Assembly (NCBI RefSeq): GCF_019655335.1
Contig: NZ_BPFD01000035.1
Coordinates: forward strand, 1-46,910
DNA length: 46,910 nucleotides
Reading direction: 5' to 3'
DNA from: Shewanella hafniensis
Lineage (GTDB): Bacteria > Pseudomonadota > Gammaproteobacteria > Enterobacterales > Shewanellaceae
Positions 8,987 to 19,461 of this stretch are shown piece by piece. Numbering within the stretch: position 1 is the first letter of the stretch; each line of letters starts with the position of its first letter. The position numbers and the translations under genes are program-made. The notes beneath the pieces are model-generated. The model saw only the letters and a program-made list of their open reading frames with translations, ran no database searches and had not been told where the DNA came from.

Positions 8987-9057
8987 AGACGTCTAAACGT
9001 CTTCACGCCTATTGACGATGGCGTTGGGCTTAGGTACATTTAGACGTCCAGACATCT
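8987..9057. promoter_or_regulatory. MetJ operators (MET boxes) of metJ/metBL
   Basis: Two tandem pairs of 8-mers match the consensus AGACGTCT: AGACGTCT (8987-8994) with AAACGTCT (8995-9002), and AGACGTCC (9042-9049) with AGACATCT (9050-9057). Tandem abutting 8-mers are how MetJ dimers bind cooperatively. One pair probably serves each divergent promoter. Confidence 0.92.
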
Positions 9058-9088
9058 CTATCAGTCTATCGAATTTAGGAGTCCACCC

Positions 9089-10252
9089 ATGGCAGAGCGT
9101 CAATTAGCCACACTGGCAGTGCGTCAGGGTATCGAAAGCGATACTCAATATGGCGCAGTTGTGCCACCGATTTATTTGTCGACTAATTACGCCTTCGATG
9201 GTCATAAAAATCCCCGCGAATTCGATTACAGTCGTTCAGGCAACCCAACGCGCTGCATTTTAGGCGAAGCATTAGCGCAATTAGAAAAGGGCGCCACTGG
9301 CATAGTGACGTGCACTGGCATGGCGGCCATCACCTTAGTGACTACTTTGCTCGGCCCCGATGACCTATTAGTTGTGCCCCATGATTGCTATGGTGGTTCC
9401 TACCGTTTATTTACCAACTTGGCGAAGAAAGGCCAGTTTAAGCTCATTGTGGCCGACCAAACCGACAGCCAAGCGTTAGCCGCCGCCATTGCGCAGAATC
9501 CTAAGATGGTGTGGCTCGAAACCCCATCGAACCCGTTATTGCGTGTGGTGGATATCGAAGCCATTGCTAAGGCGAGCCATGAGGTCGGCGCGCTGGTGGT
9601 GGTCGATAACACCTTTTTATCGCCGATATTGCAACAACCCCTATTGTTAGGCGCGGATATCGTTATCCACTCCACCACTAAATATATCAATGGTCACAGC
9701 GATGTGGTCGGCGGTGCAGTGGTCGCCAAAGACGCGCAAATCGGCGAAAGCTTACATTGGTGGTCGAACACTCTAGGCTTAACGGGGTCAGCCTTTGACA
9801 GTTATCTGACCCTGCGCGGCCTGCGTACCTTAGCGGTGCGTATTCGCGAGCATCAAGCCAATGCCCAGCGTATTATTGAGGTATTAACGCAAAGCCCTGT
9901 GGTGAGTAAAGTCTATTACCCAGGGCTTGCGGATCACCCAGGCCACGCCATTGCGGCCAAGCAACAACAGGGCTTTGGCGCTATGCTGAGTTTTGAACTC
10001 AAAGGCGGCGAGGCCGAAGTGGTGTCCTTTTTAGGTGCACTCAGCTTATTTAGCGTGGCGGAAAGTTTAGGTGGCGTCGAAAGTTTAGTGGCCGTGCCCG
10101 CAACTATGACCCACAGAGCCATGGAGCCGCAGGCGCGCTTCGAGGCTGGTATTAAGGACACCCTATTGCGTCTATCGGTGGGTATTGAAGATGCCGCCGA
10201 TTTAGTTGCAGATATTCAAGCAGGATTAGCCGCCGTTGCGGCTTGTCAGTAG
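9089..10252 (+). CDS. metB: Cystathionine gamma-synthase
   Basis: PLP enzyme forming cystathionine from an activated homoserine ester and cysteine, the first committed transsulfuration step to methionine. The 387-aa protein shows the Cys/Met-metabolism signature with the PLP lysine at residue 198 (HSTTKYINGHSD), SRSGNPTR near residue 45 for cofactor contact, and the C-terminal SLGGVESL. The ATG follows TTTAGGAG. metL starts 11 bases later. Shared families include cystathionine gamma-lyase; the MetJ sites and metL context favour MetB. Confidence 0.93.
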   Translation: MAERQLATLAVRQGIESDTQYGAVVPPIYLSTNYAFDGHKNPREFDYSRSGNPTRCILGEALAQLEKGATGIVTCTGMAAITLVTTLLGPDDLLVVPHDCYGGSYRLFTNLAKKGQFKLIVADQTDSQALAAAIAQNPKMVWLETPSNPLLRVVDIEAIAKASHEVGALVVVDNTFLSPILQQPLLLGADIVIHSTTKYINGHSDVVGGAVVAKDAQIGESLHWWSNTLGLTGSAFDSYLTLRGLRTLAVRIREHQANAQRIIEVLTQSPVVSKVYYPGLADHPGHAIAAKQQQGFGAMLSFELKGGEAEVVSFLGALSLFSVAESLGGVESLVAVPATMTHRAMEPQARFEAGIKDTLLRLSVGIEDAADLVADIQAGLAAVAACQ

Positions 10253-10263
10253 AGGAATAATAG

Positions 10264-12657
10264 ATGGCACGTTGTCACTTACATAAATTTGGTGGCTCCA
10301 GTTTAGCGGATGCCGATTGTTATCGCCGAGTCGCCCATATCCTATTAACCCACGGTCATAGTGATGATCTCGTGGTGGTCTCTGCGGCGGGTAAAAGCAC
10401 GAATTTCCTGTATAAATTATTAGCGCTGCGTGATGCGGGTCAGCTATGGCAAGAAGAATTACAAGTGCTGATCAGTTACCAACAGGGGTTGATTGAGCAG
10501 TTGTTGTCGAATGAACAAGCCCGCGATCTGCGTGAGCGTTTGGCCACTGATAAAGCGCAACTCATCAGCCTGTTGTCCTTAGACGAGCGCAACGAATACC
10601 AAATCAACCATGTGGTGAGCTTTGGCGAACGTTGGTCGGCACGTTTAATGGCGGCGCTACTGCGCGAATCTGGCGTGGCGGCAAGCCATGTGGATGCCTG
10701 TTCAATTTTAGTGGCCGATGAAGCCGCTGTGCCACAAATTCGGGTACAAGAATCCCGCGCTAAAGTACAAGCCCTATTAGCCGCGCATCCCAATGAACGC
10801 TTAGTGATCACTGGTTTTATCTGTGCTAACGAGCATGGCGATACCCTATTACTTGGCCGTAATGGTTCAGATTTTAGTGCCAGCCTGATTGCGAGTCTCG
10901 CTGATATCGAGCGCGTGACCATTTGGACCGATGTGGAAGGGGTGTTCAACGCCGATCCTAATAAAATCAACGATGCCAAGTTACTGAAAAGCATGTCACT
11001 TGCCGAAGCCGATCGCCTAGCGCGTTTAGGCTCGCCAGTATTGCATTCGCGCACTCTGCAGCCTTTGTTTAATACCGAAGTGAGTTTAGCGGTACGCTCA
11101 AGTTATGCATCCCACACTGACTTTACCTTAATCGCGCCCCACAGTTCGTCGGCGAGTGCACCTGTGGTGACTAACCTTAATGCAGTCGTGCTGTTCGGCT
11201 TTAAGCTTACGGGCGAATTAACTCGTTTATTAGATCTATTGATCGCCGCGGGTTTAACGCCATTGGCCCATTGGACCTCTGCCCACCAAAGGGTTGAGCT
11301 TGCCTATACCGCTGAAAATCAAAAACAAGTGCAAAGATTGCTCGATGCCGAGGCAGAAGCTTTAGGGATCAGCGATCAGCAGATCAATACCGATCTCGGC
11401 TTAGTCGCATTAGTCAGTGCCGATGCCGAGCATTATCGCCGCAGCTTCGCCCGTTTACTGAGCCGTGATGCTAAACCTTTGTTCAGTGGCGATTTAAGTT
11501 TAGTGACGTTAGTGCCCCAGTCGCAGGTGAATTTGTTAACCCAAAAGGTTCATCGTCGCTGCGCTGGGCCGCGTAAACGCATTGGTGTCCTGCTGCTCGG
11601 TGTGGGTAATATCGGTGAGGCTTGGGTCGATTTGTTTAAGTCGGTTTCATCATCATTGGACCATGAACTCGAAGCCAGTGTTGAGTTAGTCGGTTTAGTC
11701 AGTTCGAGTAAAGCTTTGATTAAATCCACAGGGATTAATCTTGCCGCGTGGCAGACTGAGTTTAATACCGAGGCAACACCTTGGCAGTACGAGCACTTGT
11801 TCGAGCAATTAGAACGGGTTAACTGCGATGAGCTGGTGGCCTTAGATATCAGTGCCAGTGCCAGTTTGACGCTGCAATATCCAGAGCTATTCGAGCGCGG
11901 TATTCATGTGGTGAGCGCGAATAAACTTGCGGGCTCGGGTCCACTGCCTTTCTACCGTGAGTTAAAGCAGCAACTGGGTAATCGTCGTTTATTTTGGCGC
12001 TATAACGCCAGTTGCGGCGCGGGCTTACCTATTCAACATGCGCTAAATGATCTGCGTAACAGCGGTGATAGCGTTGAAGCCGTGGGCGGGATTTTCTCTG
12101 GCACCCTGTGTTGGTTATTTGAAAAATACGATACCAGCAAGCCATTTTCAGAATTAGTGATTGAAGCCAGAGGCTTAGGTATTACTGAACCCGATCCCCG
12201 CGACGATCTGTCTGGTCGTGATATGCAGCGTAAGTTGCTTATTTTGGCTCGTGAAATTGGCCTTGAAATCGAGCTTGAAGATATTGAATTACGCTCGTTA
12301 GTGCCAGCCGATTTGGCCGATATTCCCTTAGATCAGTTTCTTGCCCGCATTGCCGAGTTAGATGCCGATCTACTGCAACAATATGGTGCGGCGGCGGAGC
12401 AAAATAAGGTGCTCAGATACGTAGCATCCTTAGACAACAGCGGCCCAGAGCTTAAAGCCGAAGTCGGTTTGCAATGGATTGATGCCCATCATCCCTACGC
12501 TAATTTGACCCCCGGCGATAACGTGTTTGTGATCCGCAGTGCCTTCTATCAAGGCAATCCGTTGATCATCCGTGGGCCGGGCGCCGGACGCGAAGTGACA
12601 GCGGCAGCGGTGCAGTCGGATCTGACGCAGATCTGTCGCGATCTGCTGCAGGAATAA
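10264..12657 (+). CDS. metL: Aspartokinase II / homoserine dehydrogenase II
   Basis: Bifunctional 797-aa enzyme for the first and third steps of the aspartate pathway. The N-terminal kinase begins HKFGGSSLADADCYRR, with LLLGRNGSDFSASLIA near residue 200. A linker regulatory region follows. The C-terminal dehydrogenase starts at ~439 with the dinucleotide motif GVLLLGVGNIGEAW, and contains the catalytic-type VVSANKLAGSG and GGIFSGTLCWLF. As the MetJ-controlled partner of metB it supplies homoserine for methionine. It closes the metBL operon. Confidence 0.95.
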   Translation: MARCHLHKFGGSSLADADCYRRVAHILLTHGHSDDLVVVSAAGKSTNFLYKLLALRDAGQLWQEELQVLISYQQGLIEQLLSNEQARDLRERLATDKAQLISLLSLDERNEYQINHVVSFGERWSARLMAALLRESGVAASHVDACSILVADEAAVPQIRVQESRAKVQALLAAHPNERLVITGFICANEHGDTLLLGRNGSDFSASLIASLADIERVTIWTDVEGVFNADPNKINDAKLLKSMSLAEADRLARLGSPVLHSRTLQPLFNTEVSLAVRSSYASHTDFTLIAPHSSSASAPVVTNLNAVVLFGFKLTGELTRLLDLLIAAGLTPLAHWTSAHQRVELAYTAENQKQVQRLLDAEAEALGISDQQINTDLGLVALVSADAEHYRRSFARLLSRDAKPLFSGDLSLVTLVPQSQVNLLTQKVHRRCAGPRKRIGVLLLGVGNIGEAWVDLFKSVSSSLDHELEASVELVGLVSSSKALIKSTGINLAAWQTEFNTEATPWQYEHLFEQLERVNCDELVALDISASASLTLQYPELFERGIHVVSANKLAGSGPLPFYRELKQQLGNRRLFWRYNASCGAGLPIQHALNDLRNSGDSVEAVGGIFSGTLCWLFEKYDTSKPFSELVIEARGLGITEPDPRDDLSGRDMQRKLLILAREIGLEIELEDIELRSLVPADLADIPLDQFLARIAELDADLLQQYGAAAEQNKVLRYVASLDNSGPELKAEVGLQWIDAHHPYANLTPGDNVFVIRSAFYQGNPLIIRGPGAGREVTAAAVQSDLTQICRDLLQE

Positions 12658-12676
12658 CGCGATATCAAGCTTCTTT

Positions 12677-12702
12677 AAGGACTCCTTCGAGTCCTTTTTT
12701 AT
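12677..12702 (+). terminator. metBL terminator
   Basis: Arms AAGGACTC (12677-12684) and GAGTCCTT (12689-12696) enclose a CTTC loop and are followed by a T-run. Confidence 0.88.
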
Positions 12703-12793
12703 TGGCTAGAATAAATCTATCGAATTAACCGAGATTAAATGCGGTTTATGGGCATTTTTTGGCTTGACTTACATCTCAGTTTCTCTAGCATAT

Positions 12794-12817
12794 GGACATA
12801 TAGACGTCCAAACGTCC
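12794..12817 (+). promoter_or_regulatory. MetJ operator of metF
   Basis: AGACGTCC (12802-12809) abuts AAACGTCC (12810-12817). A weaker in-phase 8-mer, GGACATAT, precedes at 12794-12801. The site lies about 60 bases before metF, so metF is expected in the MetJ regulon. Confidence 0.87.
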
Positions 12818-12838
12818 ATTTGAACGAATTCATACTAG

Positions 12839-13762
<924 letters not shown>

Positions 13763-13784
13763 AACTTTATAAAATAAGCTAATA

Positions 13785-13815
13785 AAAACGCCGCAGAGAA
13801 TGCGGCGTTTTGTTT
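13785..13815. terminator. Shared terminator, metF and chemoreceptor
   Basis: Perfect 11-bp arms AAAACGCCGCA (13785-13795) and TGCGGCGTTTT (13801-13811), 5-nt loop. A T-rich stretch follows on both strands, so it can end both convergent transcripts. Confidence 0.88.
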
Positions 13816-13818
13816 TGT

Positions 13819-15720
13819 TTAAATTCTAAATTGAGCTAATAAAGTTGTTAAACGGACTGCGAGTTGGGCAAGCTCATCGCCAGCGCGTGCAGTTTGTACC
13901 GCACTATCTGTCGCATTAGTTGCAATGTCATTGATGTTATTAACATTCTTATTAATCTCTGCTGAAACCGCACACTGCTCATTTGCCGCGCTGGCGATTT
14001 GGATATTCATCTGGCTAATGGTGGAAACCGCATGGGTAATGGCTTCGAGTGCCTCACCTGCTTGGTGAACTTGGGATACACAGCTTTGGGTGGTGCGGGT
14101 GCTGGTTTCCATCGCATTGACTGTGGACTTAGCTTTATGCTGAAGCGCTTCGATCATCTGCTGAATTTCTGTCGTAGATGCTTGAGTGCGGCTCGCCAGA
14201 GTGCGTACTTCATCGGCAACGACTGCAAATCCTCGACCTTGTTCTCCCGCCCTTGCGGCTTCAATTGCCGCATTGAGTGCGAGTAAATTAGTTTGGTCGG
14301 CAATGTTACGGATAACCACAAGCACAGAATCGATTTCAGCGGTATTACGCTCTAATTCATTGATTGCACTTGCTGCTGTGGCTATTTCCTCGGCTAATAT
14401 TGCGATAGTGGTTACCACTTTTTGTACAACTAATTTGCCTTGTTCGGTTGAGTCATTGGCATGATTGGCGGCATCGGCCGCATCGGTTGCGTTATGGGCA
14501 ACTTCTTGTACCGTTGCGGCCATTTCATTCATTGCGGTGGCAACTTGATCTGTTTCGAGGTGTTGACGACTCGCCATCTTCTGGGTTTCCCGCGTAATGC
14601 TCGACATTTCTTCAGCAGAGGTTGCGAGTAAACTCGTGGCATCAGACACTTGAGTTACTGTGTGGTGGATTTTCTCCACAAAACGGTTAAATGCCTGCGC
14701 TAACTCGGCGATTTCATCTTTACTCGTTATGGTAATTCGACGGGTTAAATCGCCTTCGCCTTCGGCGATGTCATTCATGGCTTGGGTTGTTTCTGCTATT
14801 GGGCGGGTAATGCCCTTAGCAATAAACCAAGCAATGGCAGTGCCGATTAACATTGCAGCGAAACCGATGAGGATCAACTTGAGGCGAATATCCGCCATGA
14901 CTTGCTCTGAATGGCTTCTGTCCATCGCAATATTCAGTACCCCAAAGACTTGTCCCGAGTAATCTTTTATGGCGTGGCGATACAAAGCGAAGGTTTTGCC
15001 CTCTAAGCTAATAGTGCGAATTACTTCATTGCCTTGCATCACGCTATTGAGTTCACTTATGGCCTGAATATCGGGCGTGAACGTGGCGCCAAATGCTTTA
15101 AAATCCGCACCATTAGGCAATAATAGTGCGATTTCAGCTTGATAAGCATCTTTGAAACTGTCGAAGAAAGGTTGTCCAAAGGACATACCAAATTCCACGG
15201 ATCCTGTGTGTTGGCCTTGATAACCCATGGGCACTAAACCGCGAATGCCTAAACCTTCAACACCATATTCCAACCCGTTTAATGGCTGTTTTGTGGTGTT
15301 GGTTTCCACAATGGTTTTACGAATGGTAGTGAGATCATCACCGAATTTTTCGGGGCGATGTAATCGTAAAAAAGAGGTTGCCGGCGGCGTATGAAACTGA
15401 AATTGTTGTACGGCGAAATCTTGCTTAAGCTTGGCAAACAGCGGCAGAGTACGGTCTTTGAGTGCAGGGCGATCCCGTTCGGCGAAGTTACTTTGGATCT
15501 CTGGCGTCAGTGAAACTATCGTTGCCATTGCCTGTGCGAGTTTACCGGATGAGGCTATGTTGGCTACCGCAGTTTCGTACAGTTTATGCAGTTCTCTTTG
15601 CTCAGATTCTTTCACCTGACTGCTGAATTCCGACAGGACTAGCAGCATGATAAAGCTCATCATGGCCAACAGTAATAGACATATCCCAACCACAATCCTC
15701 GTACTAATTTTTAAATTCAC
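13819..15720 (-). CDS. Methyl-accepting chemotaxis protein
   Basis: A ~633-aa inner-membrane chemoreceptor. TM1 lies near residues 10-30 and TM2 near 280-300. Between them is a ~240-residue periplasmic domain resembling double-Cache type 3 ([17 protein letters not shown], then [18 protein letters not shown]). A HAMP domain ([19 protein letters not shown]) leads into the signalling bundle, whose hairpin tip reads [20 protein letters not shown]. The ligand is unknown. The start is uncertain: GTG at 15720 and TTG at 15723 both lie behind GGGAGG, and a TTG at 15729 abuts it. The gene stands alone, so the CheA/CheW partners are elsewhere. Confidence 0.9.
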   Translation of the reverse strand: MNLKISTRIVVGICLLLLAMMSFIMLLVLSEFSSQVKESEQRELHKLYETAVANIASSGKLAQAMATIVSLTPEIQSNFAERDRPALKDRTLPLFAKLKQDFAVQQFQFHTPPATSFLRLHRPEKFGDDLTTIRKTIVETNTTKQPLNGLEYGVEGLGIRGLVPMGYQGQHTGSVEFGMSFGQPFFDSFKDAYQAEIALLLPNGADFKAFGATFTPDIQAISELNSVMQGNEVIRTISLEGKTFALYRHAIKDYSGQVFGVLNIAMDRSHSEQVMADIRLKLILIGFAAMLIGTAIAWFIAKGITRPIAETTQAMNDIAEGEGDLTRRITITSKDEIAELAQAFNRFVEKIHHTVTQVSDATSLLATSAEEMSSITRETQKMASRQHLETDQVATAMNEMAATVQEVAHNATDAADAANHANDSTEQGKLVVQKVVTTIAILAEEIATAASAINELERNTAEIDSVLVVIRNIADQTNLLALNAAIEAARAGEQGRGFAVVADEVRTLASRTQASTTEIQQMIEALQHKAKSTVNAMETSTRTTQSCVSQVHQAGEALEAITHAVSTISQMNIQIASAANEQCAVSAEINKNVNNINDIATNATDSAVQTARAGDELAQLAVRLTTLLAQFRI

Positions 15721-15885
15721 CAAAGCCAACCTCCCAGTTCACTTCATCAGTCTGATTTATCTTCTTAATATTATAGAGATACGGCTGATTATATTTGAGA
15801 TGGCGCCAGCCTTTTGGATTATTTGTTTCCCCATGCGACATTTTTGCGCCATAGGACACAGAAAATTTTTTATATGAACACATTT

Positions 15886-15930
15886 ACTTAGCCTGCTAAC
15901 TAAGTATAATACTTAGCACGCTAACTAAGT
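15886..15930. promoter_or_regulatory. Twin SlyA/MarR-type operators
   Basis: Two 20-base copies differing at two positions, ACTTAGCCTGCTAACTAAGT (15886-15905) and ACTTAGCACGCTAACTAAGT (15911-15930). Each contains the inverted repeat TTAGC-NN-GCTAA, which matches the reported SlyA consensus TTAGCAAGCTAA outside the centre. Centres are 25 bases apart, just before the MarR-family gene, so autorepression of the efflux operon is expected. Confidence 0.85.
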
Positions 15931-15941
15931 GGGTAATCAAG

Positions 15942-16415
15942 ATGCAAAAAGAATTAGAGCGATTGAAAGAATTATCACTGGCGGAGCATTTAGGCCGTCT
16001 GCATCGACTGTGGCGTACCGTGGCCGATGTCGAGCTGGCGCCTTTGGGATTAACCCATCCCCGCTGGACGGCATTGTGGAAATTACTGCGTTTAGGCGAC
16101 AGCGTGAGCCAGAAAGTGTTGGCCGATGCCTTAGAAATTGAATTGGCTTCGTTAATGCGCACCTTAGGGCAATTAGAAGAGCAAGGTCTAGTCGAGCGTC
16201 ATTGTTGTGACAAAGATAAGCGGGCAAGGATTGTGAGCCTGACGCCAGCGGGATTAGATGTTTTAAAGCAAATGGAAGCGCGGATTATTCAAGTGCGCCG
16301 TGAGTTATTAGGCGGGATCAGTGCCGAAGAGTTGAGCGAATTTGAACGCATTATTAGCCTGATCAGCGACAACGCCAGCGCCAAATTAACCAAGGTTACA
16401 GACACCATTTTGTGA
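15942..16415 (+). CDS. MarR/SlyA-family transcriptional regulator
   Basis: A 157-aa winged-helix regulator. The central HTH reads SVSQKVLADALEIELASLMR, followed by the wing KDKRARIVSLTPAGLDVL at ~80-105. Helical dimerisation segments flank both ends. LTHPRWTALWKLLRLGD is typical of SlyA-type proteins. The two near-consensus SlyA operators immediately upstream support autoregulation. Its stop overlaps or abuts the next gene, which encodes an efflux adaptor, so it likely senses a lipophilic or aromatic compound and controls its export. The ligand is unknown. Confidence 0.88.
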   Translation: MQKELERLKELSLAEHLGRLHRLWRTVADVELAPLGLTHPRWTALWKLLRLGDSVSQKVLADALEIELASLMRTLGQLEEQGLVERHCCDKDKRARIVSLTPAGLDVLKQMEARIIQVRRELLGGISAEELSEFERIISLISDNASAKLTKVTDTIL

Positions 16416-16423
16416 GAAAGAAG

Positions 16424-17482
16424 ATGACACCGGATCAACAGTTTGCCCGTTTAGTAAAATTTGCCATGTTCGCCTTTGTGATGGTTTTCGGCTATTTCAT
16501 GCTGGCCGATACTATGATGCCATTGACGCCGCAAGCCATGGCGACCCGTGTAGTGACTAAAGTGACACCGCAGATCAGCGGTAAAATTCAGACCATAGCC
16601 GTGACTAATAACCAAGCGGTTGCCAAGGGCGATTTGCTGTTTCAAGTCGATCCCGCGCCCTATGAGTTAGCAGTATCGCAAGCTAAATTGGCCTTAGAGC
16701 AAGCCCGCCAAGACAATGCTGAGTTAGATGCCTCGCTGCTGGCCGCTAAGGCCGAGGTTAATGCCAACAAAACCACCTCGCAACAGAAACGTAGCGAAGC
16801 TAAACGTCTCGATGCCCTGTATGCCACCCATGGTGTATCGCAGCAGCAAAGGGATCAGGCCGATAGTGATGCTGCCGCCGCGGAAGCCAATTTGCTCGCC
16901 GCTAATGCGCGCTTAGAAAAACTCAAAGTGAGCCGTGGCAGTTATGGCGAAGAGAATCTTAAGGTGCGTCAGGCGCAAAACCATCTTGCCCAAGCCGAGC
17001 TTAATTTGTCGTATACCCAAATCCATGCCGATCAGGACGGGATAGTAACTAACCTGCAGTTAGAAGTCGGGAGTTTTGCGACCGTGGGACAACCATTGTT
17101 AGCGTTGGTATCGGATAAGATTGATATTATTGCCGATTTTCGCGAGAAGAGCCTGCGTGGTGTCAATACTTCTTCGACCGCTTTGATTGCGTTCGATGGC
17201 GAACCTGGCCGTTTATATCGGGCGACGGTGAGCAGTGTCGATGCGGGCGTGAGTGCGGGGCAATTCGATGCCAATGGCCGTTTAGCGGCGCCGCAGGAGT
17301 CTGACCGTTGGGTACGTGATGCCCAAAGACTCAGATTGCACTTAATTTTGGATGGCAATGGGATGAAAGATCTGCCAGCGGGGGCGCGCGCCACAGTGCA
17401 ATTGCTGCCAGAGAACGGCCTATTTGGTTTGCTTGCTAAGGTGCAGATTAAAGCAATCAGCCTGCTGCACTATATTTACTAG
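16424..17482 (+). CDS. HlyD/EmrA-family membrane fusion protein
   Basis: A 352-aa periplasmic adaptor of a drug or acid efflux pump. It has one N-terminal TM helix (FAMFAFVMVFGYFML), a biotinyl-lipoyl half (VTPQISGKIQTIAVTNNQAV), a long coiled-coil hairpin rich in A, Q and E (~80-185) and the returning lipoyl half (IHADQDGIVTNLQLEVGSF). The layout resembles AaeA/EmrA. ATG 16424 is preferred; an overlapping GTG at 16412, sharing TGA with the regulator, is possible. It forms an operon with the regulator and the DUF2955 permease. Confidence 0.87.
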   Translation: MTPDQQFARLVKFAMFAFVMVFGYFMLADTMMPLTPQAMATRVVTKVTPQISGKIQTIAVTNNQAVAKGDLLFQVDPAPYELAVSQAKLALEQARQDNAELDASLLAAKAEVNANKTTSQQKRSEAKRLDALYATHGVSQQQRDQADSDAAAAEANLLAANARLEKLKVSRGSYGEENLKVRQAQNHLAQAELNLSYTQIHADQDGIVTNLQLEVGSFATVGQPLLALVSDKIDIIADFREKSLRGVNTSSTALIAFDGEPGRLYRATVSSVDAGVSAGQFDANGRLAAPQESDRWVRDAQRLRLHLILDGNGMKDLPAGARATVQLLPENGLFGLLAKVQIKAISLLHYIY

Positions 17483-17515
17483 CCTATCTACTCGCACTAA
17501 TTGCTGTTGACGGGT

Positions 17516-17555
17516 GAGTGACTCGCGGTCGGTGTGTGTTTGCCGTGAGTCGCTT
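17516..17555. other. Hairpin between efflux genes
   Basis: Arms at 17516-17528 (GAGTGACTCGCGG) and 17543-17555 (CCGTGAGTCGCTT) can pair over 13 positions with wobble pairs. No T-run follows, so it looks more like an RNA stability or attenuation element than a terminator. Function unknown. Confidence 0.4.
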
Positions 17556-17646
17556 GAGTTAACGCTTCAAAGCTACATAAGTGTGAGCGCAGCATAAGCC
17601 AGCTAAATATCCCCATTTTACGTATCGACTTAACAAGGCGACGAGC

Positions 17647-18675
17647 ATGTTACTACGCCATAGCCCATTGACGGCCAACGATTTACGCCAGTGTTTACGG
17701 ATTGCGACTGGCGCGACCATAGGTTTTACCCTGTGTAAAATGTTTGGTTGGAGCAATGGAGTCTTCTTCACTGTGACGCCTATGCTGCTACTCGGACTCG
17801 TGTCCGTGATGAATGGCCATGCTATGCGCCAGTTATTGGCCTCTTCTGCCATGGCGGGGTTAGAGGTTGGACTGCTCGGTGGTCTGTTTGGCAGTCATCC
17901 CGGCCTGATGACACCCATCGTGTTTTTACTATTTTTATATCGCTTTGCGGCCATGTCCCGCGGCAGTTTGTTCCTCTTTGGCGCCAACGGAGTGCTCAGT
18001 CTCAGCATCATGCTGCACTTTGCTAGCTATCCCGGCGTTGATTTAAACGACTTAGTTTTCAGTAACTTTTGGGCGACGGCACTTTCAGTTGTTATCGCCT
18101 ACGCTATGACGGCACTCTGGCCCGATGTCGAACCTAGGGCGGCTTACAAGCCGGGACCTAAGGCGCCACATAGAATGCGCCACGAAGCGTTACTCGGCGC
18201 GACCATAGCGACAGCATCGTTTCTGGTATTCCAAATATTCGATCTACGGGATTCGATGTCGGCTCAGGCGACCACCTTGTTGCTGCTGTTTCCTATGCAT
18301 TGGAATGGTGCACTCGATTATGCCCGTAAGCGCGCCATAGGGACTTTGCTGGGCGTGTCGTTTGGAATCGTCGTGCAATTGGTACTCTATGATTGGTCAG
18401 GACTATTGATTTTAATCGCCCCTTTGTTGTGGATTGGCTTAATGATCTTTAGCCAAGCCCATGTGCGAGAGGCAAGTGGCTCTGGCGTGGGTTTTGGCGC
18501 TATGACAACCTTAGGTATTCTGTTTGGACAGTATCTGACCCCAGGCAACGATTTAATTTTTAGCGCCTTGTATCGAGTGAGCAGCATTCTCACCGCCATT
18601 GTCGGCACATTACTCCTGTGCTACTTGATACATAAATTATTGAATCGTTTCGAATCGACAAGGTTTGGTTATTAA
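17647..18675 (+). CDS. DUF2955/FUSC-like efflux permease
   Basis: A 342-aa membrane protein with two sets of about five hydrophobic helices and a cytoplasmic connection near residues 160-180 (DVEPRAAYKPGPKAPHRM). The repeat layout and NGVFFTVTPMLLLGLVSVM resemble aromatic-acid exporters (AaeB, FUSC). Paired with the adaptor upstream, it probably pumps an organic anion or drug across the inner membrane; an outer-membrane channel is not encoded nearby. ATG 17647 has only weak ribosome-binding support. Confidence 0.75.
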   Translation: MLLRHSPLTANDLRQCLRIATGATIGFTLCKMFGWSNGVFFTVTPMLLLGLVSVMNGHAMRQLLASSAMAGLEVGLLGGLFGSHPGLMTPIVFLLFLYRFAAMSRGSLFLFGANGVLSLSIMLHFASYPGVDLNDLVFSNFWATALSVVIAYAMTALWPDVEPRAAYKPGPKAPHRMRHEALLGATIATASFLVFQIFDLRDSMSAQATTLLLLFPMHWNGALDYARKRAIGTLLGVSFGIVVQLVLYDWSGLLILIAPLLWIGLMIFSQAHVREASGSGVGFGAMTTLGILFGQYLTPGNDLIFSALYRVSSILTAIVGTLLLCYLIHKLLNRFESTRFGY

Positions 18676-18717
18676 CAAACTAATATTAGATTTTTTTAAT
18701 GCTTGTCCCTCGGCCCT

Positions 18718-18737
18718 CCGAGTAGTAAGGTACTCGG
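18718..18737. promoter_or_regulatory. Inverted repeat upstream of tsdBA
   Basis: CCGAGTA-GTAAGG-TACTCGG is a perfect 7-bp inverted repeat about 90 bases before tsdB. It lacks a T-run, so an operator or leader hairpin is more likely than a terminator. The regulator is unknown. Confidence 0.45.
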
Positions 18738-18824
18738 AATTCGTTTAGCGTCAGCTAGGCGTGTGAGCACTTAACTTAATAAAACCTCCTATGCTTAGAG
18801 CCTAACTCTCTTCAAGGATAGAAA

Positions 18825-19451
18825 ATGAATATTAAAATTAAAACATTAGCCACAGGCTTAACACTATTAAGCGGTTACGCCATGGCATCGGTTGCCCTCG
18901 CCGCAGGAGCAACCGCCATCCCACAAGCTGCACAGTTATGTGTATCTTGCCATGGAGTAGAAGGTCAGGGCGTTGAACCGCTCGGCCCTCGATTAGCGGG
19001 ATTATCTAAACAATATATCTCGACCCAGTTACAACATTTCCAAGCGGGCGTTCGCCAAAATGCGACCATGATGCCGATGGCAATGACGCTCCAAGGTGAC
19101 GGTATTGAGCAAGTGTCGAGCTATTTTTCAGCAAAGCCTGCCAATGAGGTCAAGCCTGTTATCCGCGGTGAACAAGTTGTTTTTAATGACGATACCGCCC
19201 GTTTAGCCTACCAAGGTGATTGGTCACGTGGTTTACCAGCCTGCGTGACCTGCCATGGTCCTTCCGGACTAGGTGGCGGCTTATTTCCCCGTTTGGCAGG
19301 TCAGCAAGCGAGTTACATTAAAACTCAGCTACTGGCATGGCAGTCGGGAACGCGTAAAGGTGATGTCGATGGCATGATGGCGAACGTGGCTAACAAGCTT
19401 ACCGCTGCTGAGGTTGATGCCTTAGCGAACTACTTTGCAAATTTGAAATAA
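18825..19451 (+). CDS. tsdB: Periplasmic diheme cytochrome c4-type, TsdB-like
   Basis: A 208-aa exported cytochrome with a signal peptide (cleavage after about residue 26) and two c-type heme motifs, CVSCH at residue 39 and CVTCH near 140. Each is followed by the c4-style GPRLAGLSKQYI / FPRLAGQQASYI, showing internal duplication. It starts 11 bases before a TsdA-like gene and is likely its electron partner, as TsdB is for TsdA in some proteobacteria. The general class is certain; the TsdB role is inferred from context. Confidence 0.82.
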   Translation: MNIKIKTLATGLTLLSGYAMASVALAAGATAIPQAAQLCVSCHGVEGQGVEPLGPRLAGLSKQYISTQLQHFQAGVRQNATMMPMAMTLQGDGIEQVSSYFSAKPANEVKPVIRGEQVVFNDDTARLAYQGDWSRGLPACVTCHGPSGLGGGLFPRLAGQQASYIKTQLLAWQSGTRKGDVDGMMANVANKLTAAEVDALANYFANLK

Positions 19452-19461
19452 GGAGCCGGCC

